From NCBI GenBank assembly GCA_002415855.1, contig DIAS01000028.1:1-9421 (forward strand): 9,421 nt of DNA, written 5' to 3'. This DNA is from Bacteroidales bacterium UBA5072. GTDB lineage: Bacteria; Bacteroidota; Bacteroidia; Bacteroidales; UBA10428. The position numbers and the translations under genes were made by a program. The notes beneath the pieces are model-generated. The model worked only from the letters and a program-made list of their open reading frames with translations, was not told the origin of the DNA and did not search any database. How positions within the stretch are numbered: the first letter of the stretch is position 1; each line of letters opens with the position of its first letter. Positions 1-4,664 of the stretch are shown one piece after another.

Positions 1-1571
1 CTTGCCGTAAGATCCATGGCGGCAATGGTTGTGTCCAGATCTACCCGGCGTTCCTCCGGAATTTCCTCGCTGGCAATACAATAAGCCGTCCAGGCTTTAA
101 CTGCGCCATAAGCACAACGCTCGATGCAAGGTACCTGTACATAGCCTGCAACCGGGTCGCAGGTCATGCCAAGGTGGTGCTCCAGGGCAGATTCAGCTGC
201 GTTGGAAACCACCTTGGGGCCTTCACCCAGTGCCTGGGCGATCATGGCAGCACCCATGGAGGAACCAACACCCACTTCGGCCTGACAGCCTCCTTCGGCA
301 CCGGACAGTGTGGCATTGTGCTTGCAGAGATAACCGATCGCTGCTGCGGCCAGGAAGCCTTCACGGATATTCTGTGCAGGGACGTTGAGATCACGCAGTG
401 ATTTGAGGACCGCGGGTATGATACCTGCAGAACCTGCGGTAGGCGCGGTTACGATGATATGGCCGCGTGCATTTTCTTCACCCATGGCAAAACCATAAGA
501 GGCTACTCTTGTGATGGCCTGACCGGCTGCCCCTTTGCTGGTATTCTTCAGGTTACGCTGCATTGCAGCTGCCTTGCTGTGCAGTTGAATAGGACCGGGT
601 AGCACACTCTCCACGGAAAGTCCGGTGTCCACCCCGCGTGCCATCACTTCAGCCACCTGGTCGAGGAACTCCCAGATCTGTTTCTCGCTCTTTCCTGAAA
701 TGGCCATCTCATTTTCCAGTAAAAGCTTTGACAGCGGTATTTTATCGTCGATGAGGTATTTCTTCAGTTCTCTCGCATGGGCAAAGGGATACCTGGGCTG
801 ACCCTTATCGGGCGTTTTATAGCCTTTCCATTCAATAAAACCGCCTCCCACCGAATAGTATTCCAGTTCATACAACGTTTCATTGCCAGCTAAAAGCTTT
901 GCTGTCATGGTATTCGGATGGTAGAAATCACCCTTGGGTGCATCAAAAATAATGTCCTTCAGGCTCAGGTCAAGACTGGTAGGGCCAATGGTAACCTTGT
1001 AGGTTTTATCCGGGTTTGTTGCCAGTTCGTCCAGAAACTGTGGAGGGCATTGTGCAGGGGCCTTTCCAAGCAGTCCTGCAAGCGAAGCCCTGTCGGTTCC
1101 ATGTCCCTTTCCGGTAGCACTGAGGCTGCCGAACAGGTGTACCTTGAGCCCGGTTGCCCTTTTAAGCTGGTCTGACGGAAGCTTGGAAATACGCTGGAAG
1201 AAATCGTAAGTAATTCGCATGGGACCCATGGTATGTGAGCTTGATGGACCGGGGCCCATTTTGTAGAACTCTTCAAGGACCGTCAGAATAGGTCCTTTTG
1301 ATCTCTTTACCACGTCGAGATCCGGGGAGAGGGCTGATGCCAGGGAATCAGTCCTGACAGCTTCATCTCCTGCCTGTTTGGTCGGCTTGGCACAACCAGT
1401 GAACAGCGCACCTGCCGATGCTGCCAGCAATGTACGGCCGAAATTCCGGCGCGTGAACAGGGTGCGATCCTCATGCTTTGGTTTTGAGGTTCCGCAGGTA
1501 TCACATCCTTTCGAGATGCAATCGTTGCAGCCATTCAAATGGCCCTTCATCGATTCGGTTAAGTTTTCCAT
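1..1571 (-). CDS. L-serine ammonia-lyase, iron-sulfur type, with Tat lipoprotein-like N-terminus (C-terminus off window)
   Basis: The predicted enzyme deaminates L-serine to pyruvate and ammonia using a [4Fe-4S] cluster. I read 523 codons from ATG 1569-1571; the frame is open to the window edge, so the last few dozen residues are missing. The single-chain order is beta domain (about 92-250, with the GPSSSHTMGP motif at 108-117) then alpha domain (about 270 onward). Cluster cysteines C429 (GGCQAE), C471 (MTCDPV) and C482 (VPCIERC) are spaced 42 and 11, as I recall for the Legionella pneumophila enzyme; the fourth ligand would lie off the window. The odd part is roughly 90 extra N-terminal residues: C15, C18, C23 and C26 (CxxCx4CxxC), then TRRNFGR at 40-46, a hydrophobic stretch, and a lipobox-like LFTGC ending at C60. 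This suggests Tat export and lipid anchoring, which is inference. There is no Shine-Dalgarno. Enzyme family: very sure; location: open. Also called sdaA in other bacteria. Confidence 0.95.
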   Translation of the reverse strand, partial: MENLTESMKGHLNGCNDCISKGCDTCGTSKPKHEDRTLFTRRNFGRTLLAASAGALFTGCAKPTKQAGDEAVRTDSLASALSPDLDVVKRSKGPILTVLEEFYKMGPGPSSSHTMGPMRITYDFFQRISKLPSDQLKRATGLKVHLFGSLSATGKGHGTDRASLAGLLGKAPAQCPPQFLDELATNPDKTYKVTIGPTSLDLSLKDIIFDAPKGDFYHPNTMTAKLLAGNETLYELEYYSVGGGFIEWKGYKTPDKGQPRYPFAHARELKKYLIDDKIPLSKLLLENEMAISGKSEKQIWEFLDQVAEVMARGVDTGLSVESVLPGPIQLHSKAAAMQRNLKNTSKGAAGQAITRVASYGFAMGEENARGHIIVTAPTAGSAGIIPAVLKSLRDLNVPAQNIREGFLAAAAIGYLCKHNATLSGAEGGCQAEVGVGSSMGAAMIAQALGEGPKVVSNAAESALEHHLGMTCDPVAGYVQVPCIERCAYGAVKAWTAYCIASEEIPEERRVDLDTTIAAMDLTA

Positions 1572-1756
1572 GGTGATTTGCTGCTGTTATATTTAGAAAT
1601 TTTAAAGATGATCCGAATGCATAACCGATTATTGCCTTGTCAATATCCTTCTTCCCGTTCTCCTGCTGTCTCATAAAAATAGAAAACATTACCGAAAGAT
1701 TGTAAACGGTAGCGTTGAAAATAACTCCATACGCCCAGGAATTATATCATACATAC

Positions 1757-1775
1757 ATGAATCCCGGGGATTCAT
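1757..1775. promoter_or_regulatory. Perfect 19-bp palindrome, candidate operator
   Basis: The site reads ATGAATCCC-G-GGGATTCAT: two 9-base arms that are exact reverse complements around a single central base. A one-base loop cannot form an RNA hairpin, so a dimeric DNA-binding protein site is a better reading than a terminator. It sits 186 bp upstream of the serine ammonia-lyase start and 117 bp upstream of the 98-residue gene. The function is inferred; no regulator is encoded in the window. Confidence 0.4.
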
Positions 1776-1831
1776 CACAACATATTATCAATTAGTCATA
1801 TACAGCTTAAAACTTGTGACCTGCTCAGATA

Positions 1832-1856
1832 TTTTACGTACAATGGGTATGTAAAA
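1832..1856 (+). repeat. Leader hairpin upstream of the 98-residue gene
   Basis: TTTTACGTAC (1832-1841) and GTATGTAAAA (1847-1856) pair over ten positions as RNA, with one G-U wobble, around the loop AATGG. The hairpin ends 35 bases before ATG 1892. It could be a 5' leader structure or, as DNA, a binding site. It lacks a following T-tract, so it is not a standard terminator. Confidence 0.4.
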
Positions 1857-1891
1857 CAACACTTTATACAGATCACCCATACGTTATAGTC

Positions 1892-2188
1892 ATGAAAAGA
1901 GTAATGTCCTTCCCCATTAAAAGGATCCGTGAAATCGGAAAGTATCTGGCAGAATTCGCATTGGAATTTTTTCAGGGGAATGCTGATCCGGGCTCATATG
2001 AAGCCGATCAATTGCTTGTGTTTTTTGATACCTGGTTTGACAACTTCATCCGGTACGCCGAAACCAACAGCCTGATTACACGCGATGAAGTACAAATGCT
2101 GACTGAAAATCCGAATGGCCTTGATGATTATATCAAGGAAGCAGCCGTTGAGGCGGCACGTGAAATATTTATGAAAAAGGCATCCTGA
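1892..2188 (+). CDS. Unrecognised 98-residue helical protein
   Basis: I do not recognise this protein. It begins MKRVMSFPIK and is soluble-looking, with no signal peptide or membrane segment. It appears mostly alpha-helical and net acidic after a basic N-terminus, with aromatic-rich helices (LLVFFDTWFDNFIRYAE, about residues 41-57) and a last helix rich in Ala and Glu (IKEAAVEAAREIF, about 81-93). ATG 1892 is the first start; ATG 1904 (Met5) is possible. Neither has a Shine-Dalgarno, which is normal for this group. It is transcribed divergently from the serine ammonia-lyase and has no co-directional partner within 300 bp. Near its stop the sequence GAAAAAGG and an open -1 frame rich in Ala and Thr (to 2250) suggest a possible alternative C-terminus. 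Coding seems likely from its length and amino-acid composition, but there is no family support. Confidence 0.7.
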   Translation: MKRVMSFPIKRIREIGKYLAEFALEFFQGNADPGSYEADQLLVFFDTWFDNFIRYAETNSLITRDEVQMLTENPNGLDDYIKEAAVEAAREIFMKKAS

Positions 2189-2325
2189 CCGCGACTGCTC
2201 ATGCTGCTATTACCAATGCCTCTGCTGCAACTGCCCCTGCCGCATTTTAATTTTTTTTCCATCCCAAAGGTTACTTTTTAACCTCCCGCGGTATTAAACG
2301 ATGAAATTCATGCCAGCTGAACCCC

Positions 2326-2401
2326 GGCAGGGTGTAATCAGGCAAGGATCAGCCGTTATAACTCTATCTCGTTAAAGCAACAAGCGCCCTGCCTTTTTTT
2401 T
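2326..2401 (+). terminator. Long-loop hairpin with U-tract; terminator or 3' end of a small RNA
   Basis: GGCAGGGTGT (2326-2335) pairs with GCGCCCTGCC (2384-2393) over ten positions (two G-U wobbles), followed immediately by eight T (2394-2401). Stem and T-tract are those of an intrinsic terminator, but the 48-base loop is far longer than usual and contains further small pairings, such as GGC/GCC (2341-2343 with 2352-2354) and TAAC/GTTA (2359-2362 with 2371-2374). A separate CCCCGG/CCGGGG pair (2322-2327 and 2405-2410) overlaps the stem and could compete with it. It lies 138 bases past the 98-residue gene, so it may terminate that transcript or an unannotated RNA. Confidence 0.5.
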
Positions 2402-2434
2402 GCACCGGGGATTGCCCTTACAACACAACAGCTC

Positions 2435-2466
2435 TTGCAAATTCCTTGAAATGTCAGTAACTTTTG
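2435..2466 (+). promoter_or_regulatory. Bacteroidota-type promoter for the DUF2141 gene
   Basis: TTG (2435-2437), 20 bases, then TAACTTTTG (2458-2466). This fits the Bacteroidota primary sigma consensus TTG / TAnnTTTG, allowing one extra base in the -7 box. A start of transcription near 2473 would give a leader of about 25-28 bases before the start codon. Confidence 0.6.
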
Positions 2467-2497
2467 CGCTGTCAAATCGAAGATTTCGTGAGGTTCC

Positions 2498-2923
2498 ATG
2501 ATGAAATGCGCTATTCTCCTTTGCCTTTCGATGATCGGTCAGACCGGACACCCACAGAATGTAACCCTCCTGCTGACGGTAAACAACCTGAAAACAGTAA
2601 GCGGGGTTGTTGTCGTGGGTGTTTATAACCGCGAAAAAGATTTCCCCATCGAAGGAAAAGAATTCAGGAAATTATTTGTTGAAGTGCATAATCTTACAGC
2701 ATCATGTGCCATCCCGGACCTTCCCCGCGGAGATTATGCCATTGCCATTTTCCATGATCAGAATGCTGACGGGATCTGCAATTTGGGCTTATTCGGCATC
2801 CCGAAGGAAGGGTTTGGCTTTTCGAAGAACTTTAGCCCGAAACTGCGTGCCCCCGATTTTAACGACTGTAGAATCGCAGTCCGGGAAAACCAAGCTATTA
2901 CGATTAACCTGATTTTCAGGTGA
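2498..2923 (+). CDS. DUF2141 domain-containing exported protein
   Basis: This is a 141-residue member of the DUF2141 family, common in Bacteroidota and Proteobacteria and of unknown biochemical role. The N-terminus (MMKCAILLCLSMIG) looks like a short signal peptide, so the mature protein is probably periplasmic. The family signature is clear at about 75-112: LPRGDYAIAIFHDQNADG followed by a GLFGIPKEGFGFS segment. DQNADG resembles a calcium-binding-loop pattern, though calcium binding is untested. ATG codons at 2498 and 2501 both work; GAGG at 2490-2493 lies 7 bases from the second, which slightly favours 2501. A promoter lies just upstream (2435-2466). The lysoplasmalogenase-family gene follows after 84 bp on the same strand and may share the transcript. 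Family assignment is strong; function is unknown. Confidence 0.9.
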   Translation: MMKCAILLCLSMIGQTGHPQNVTLLLTVNNLKTVSGVVVVGVYNREKDFPIEGKEFRKLFVEVHNLTASCAIPDLPRGDYAIAIFHDQNADGICNLGLFGIPKEGFGFSKNFSPKLRAPDFNDCRIAVRENQAITINLIFR

Positions 2924-3007
2924 GGCTGGTTCGGTGCAGGCTCAAACCTGTGTCGGTACTATCTTTACAGATAAGAGACATTAATAGCTCATGAATATGA
3001 TCCGGTT

Positions 3008-3694
3008 ATGAAAACAAAGATCCTGTCTGCACTCTATTTCATTGCGGGAATTATCTTCATGCTGCTGGATGATGGGCAGGAAGGCCTTCCGAATATTGCC
3101 GTAAAAGCACTTATCATCCCGCTGCTTATCCTCCTGTTTTGGATCAACAGCAGGAATATGTCTGACAGGACAAACGGTTTGATGTTCTCAGCACTTCTCT
3201 TCTCCTGGGCAGGAGACATTGCCTTGGAGCTCACCCGGCAAAATGAGCTGATGTTCATGCTGGGATTGGGTTGTTTTTTGCTTACCCAGGTGTTGTATTT
3301 TGTTGTATTCTTTCTTACGCCCGGCAGTAGTGCATCACGATGGAAATACAGCCTGTCCATTTTGCCGGTATATTTATATGGCGCCGGATTGTTGTACTAT
3401 TTGTACGATGATCTTGGTATCATGCGCATCCCTGTTATGATATATGCCGTTGTTATCCTCACCATGCTTGCCGGTGCCATAAGCAGAATCAGAAAGGTCA
3501 GCAGCGCCAGCTATTTGCTTGTGTTATGCGGTGCTGTATTATTTGTTCTGTCCGATTCCCTGATCGCTGTCAATAAATTCAGCCACCCTTTGCACGGGGC
3601 TTCTGTCCTGATTATGTCGACTTATATATCAGGCCAGTTCATGATTGTAATGGGTTACCTGAAACAGACAAGCAACAAAATTGTCTGGATATGA
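3008..3694 (+). CDS. YhhN/TMEM86-family (lysoplasmalogenase-like) membrane protein
   Basis: This 228-residue integral membrane protein of the YhhN family has about eight helices (roughly 4-21, 29-47, 56-72, 78-104, 114-133, 139-158, 165-187, 196-217). Eukaryotic TMEM86 relatives hydrolyse the vinyl-ether bond of lysoplasmalogens; bacterial members are annotated by homology and activity here is inferred. Family landmarks are the GD pair in FSWAGDIAL (about 65-73), the FLLTQVLYF segment (90-98), AVLFVLSDSLIAVNKF (176-191) and the last helix with TYISGQ (205-210). Acidic residues D70 and D183 in membrane helices are plausible catalytic positions. The start ATG 3008 overlaps the stop of a six-codon frame (2991-3011). 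A TATCTTTA box lies at 2960-2967, but no TTG precedes it at the right distance, so co-transcription with the DUF2141 gene is possible. Confidence 0.9.
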   Translation: MKTKILSALYFIAGIIFMLLDDGQEGLPNIAVKALIIPLLILLFWINSRNMSDRTNGLMFSALLFSWAGDIALELTRQNELMFMLGLGCFLLTQVLYFVVFFLTPGSSASRWKYSLSILPVYLYGAGLLYYLYDDLGIMRIPVMIYAVVILTMLAGAISRIRKVSSASYLLVLCGAVLFVLSDSLIAVNKFSHPLHGASVLIMSTYISGQFMIVMGYLKQTSNKIVWI

Positions 3695-3722
3695 TTCACT
3701 GAAGGTATTGGTCAAAAAGTGT

Positions 3723-3753
3723 TTGACATCAGGTCCCTGAATTTATATATTTA
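3723..3753 (+). promoter_or_regulatory. Bacteroidota-type promoter for the FISUMP lipoprotein gene
   Basis: TTG (3723-3725, within GTTTGACA), exactly 20 bases, then TATATTTA (3746-3753), seven of eight matches to TAnnTTTG. Transcription starting near 3760 gives a leader of about 38 bases to ATG 3798 but only about 14 to the GTG at 3774, which supports the ATG as the true start. Confidence 0.65.
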
Positions 3754-3797
3754 TATAGATCAATGCATTAATTGTGACCAGACCATGCATTAAAGCC

Positions 3798-4526
3798 ATG
3801 GATAAATTTGGCAACATTCGCTTTCATAACCTGATTCTGATATTGGCATTTGTATTATTCATGCATCGTTGCGAGAAAGAGCAGGCGGACGATGATGATA
3901 TCTCCAGTATTCAGTTCAATCCACTTATTTCCTATGATAGCATAACAGACTGGGATGGAAATACCTATAAGACTGTTCTCATCGGGCAGCAGGTATGGAT
4001 GGCTGAAAATCTCCGCACTACACATACCCATGATGGAATTGCCGTACCCCGGGTAATAGAACATTTGTCGTGGTCCGGCCTTTCAACTCCCGGATATTGC
4101 TGGTATGAATACCAAGAGGATCATAAGGAGATCTGGGGTGCATTGTACAACTGGTATGCTATTGAAACGGAAAGGCTTTGTCCCGCCGGATGGCATGTCC
4201 CAGCAATGACGGACTGGGATACATTGATTACCTTTTTGGGAGGTGCCGAAACCGCAGGGGGTAGATTAAAGGAAATTGGCAACTTTCATTGGCAGGAGCC
4301 AAACACGGGAGCCACCAACGAATCGGGTTTTACAGCCTTGCCAAGTGGTGCCCGCAGTGCAAGTGCCGGTTTCTTTAGCATTGATTACACAGGCGCATGG
4401 TGGAGCAGTACAATGTACGATACGCTCTTTGTATACTACGTGATGATCCAGAATTTCCATGGAACCGCACAGTTGTTTCCGTGTCCCCGGGAAACGGGCC
4501 TCAGTGTCCGGTGTGTAAAGGATTAA
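3798..4526 (+). CDS. FISUMP-domain (Fibrobacter succinogenes major paralogous domain) lipoprotein
   Basis: This 242-residue protein carries the FISUMP domain (TIGR02145), a C-type-lectin-like module abundant in surface proteins of Fibrobacter and Bacteroidota. In order: DWDGNTYKTVLIG (51-63), WMAENL (67-72), GALYNWYA (114-121), CPAGWHVP (128-135), GFTALPSG (177-184), WWSST (201-205) and the terminal SVRCVKD (236-242). The N-terminus has a hydrophobic core LILILAFVLFM and then HRC, so C25 may be lipidated; H-R before the Cys is a poor lipobox, so this is uncertain. A DDDD run at 31-34 follows, near where acidic surface-export signals occur in this phylum. The frame is open from GTG 3774, but ATG 3798 puts the signal peptide at the right place and suits the promoter. 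The function is probably a binding or structural one; no ligand is known. Confidence 0.92.
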   Translation: MDKFGNIRFHNLILILAFVLFMHRCEKEQADDDDISSIQFNPLISYDSITDWDGNTYKTVLIGQQVWMAENLRTTHTHDGIAVPRVIEHLSWSGLSTPGYCWYEYQEDHKEIWGALYNWYAIETERLCPAGWHVPAMTDWDTLITFLGGAETAGGRLKEIGNFHWQEPNTGATNESGFTALPSGARSASAGFFSIDYTGAWWSSTMYDTLFVYYVMIQNFHGTAQLFPCPRETGLSVRCVKD

Positions 4527-4555
4527 ACCTGCTGAATATCCTTATATTATATCAA

Positions 4556-4576
4556 TTACCATGAAAAAGATGGTAA
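4556..4576. repeat. Seven-base-pair inverted repeat after the FISUMP gene
   Basis: TTACCAT (4556-4562) and ATGGTAA (4570-4576) are exact reverse complements around GAAAAAG. It starts 30 bases after the FISUMP stop. There is no T-tract on the plus strand, so it would be at most a weak terminator or an mRNA 3'-end stem. The 13-codon frame starting at the enclosed ATG (4561-4602) is not considered a gene. Confidence 0.35.
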
Positions 4577-4609
4577 CCACTGCCAGCGCAGGTGCTGTTT
4601 AACAGAACA

Positions 4610-4658
4610 AGGGACGAAGGACAGGAATTCTCTTCCTCATCCCTCGTCCCTCGTCCCT
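4610..4658 (-). terminator. Strong hairpin between convergent genes, probable terminator of the CSPG-repeat gene
   Basis: Bases 4645-4658 pair with 4610-4623. Read as minus-strand RNA, 14 consecutive pairs form, including two G-U wobbles; read on the plus strand the same two positions are A-C mismatches, so the stem favours the minus-strand transcript. The gene it would terminate ends at 4665, 7 bases before the stem. The tail TTGTTCTGTT after the stem is only moderately T-rich. An inner AGGAA/TTCCT pair (4623-4627 and 4633-4637) is possible. The 5' arm contains the tandem octamer TCGTCCCT twice on the plus strand (4644-4651 and 4651-4658). Confidence 0.5.
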
Positions 4659-4664
4659 AACTTA

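Larger units (their letters stand above)
1572..1891. other. Divergent intergenic region between the serine ammonia-lyase and the 98-residue gene
   Basis: This 320-bp region has no credible gene. It must hold the promoters of both flanking divergent genes, but I found no clean TTG-N20-TAnnTTTG match in either direction. It carries a short inverted repeat TACCG/CGGTA (1690-1694 and 1707-1711), a perfect palindrome at 1757-1775 and an imperfect hairpin at 1832-1856; the last two are listed separately. A 62-residue minus-strand frame runs through 1501-1689 but overlaps the start of the enzyme gene and has no coding character. Confidence 0.6.
2189..2497. other. Gene-poor region with hairpins and the DUF2141 promoter
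   Basis: This 309-bp stretch has no convincing gene. It begins with the Ala/Thr-rich -1 frame that follows the 98-residue gene (stop at 2248-2250). It then has a T-rich run (2245-2259), a small inverted repeat AGGTTA/TAACCT (2268-2273 and 2279-2284), a long-loop hairpin with a T-tract (2326-2401) and a promoter (2435-2466). The last two are listed separately. Confidence 0.6.

Noticed and set aside
965..1276. 103-residue minus-strand frame inside the serine ammonia-lyase
   Set aside because: It is a shadow of the long open minus-strand frame, which carries the conserved enzyme motifs.
2311..2360. Resemblance of CTGAACCCC...CAGG...CAGCC to the small SRP RNA (4.5S-like)
   Set aside because: The conserved GGAA tetraloop and its flanking internal loop are absent, and the arms do not fold into the long SRP hairpin.
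2960..2967. TATCTTTA box as a promoter for the lysoplasmalogenase-family gene
   Set aside because: No TTG lies about 20 bases upstream, so only half of the promoter is present.
2991..3011. Six-codon frame (MNMIRL) whose stop overlaps the start of the lysoplasmalogenase-family gene
   Set aside because: Too short to distinguish from chance and no ribosome binding site; only a possible coupling leader.
3774..3797. GTG start at 3774 for the FISUMP lipoprotein
   Set aside because: It would put eight extra polar residues before the signal peptide and leave only about 14 bases of leader from the promoter; ATG 3798 fits better.
4561..4602. Thirteen-codon frame MKKMVTTASAGAV resembling the start of a signal peptide
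   Set aside because: Ends too soon and no continuation in another frame was seen; the ATG lies within an inverted repeat.
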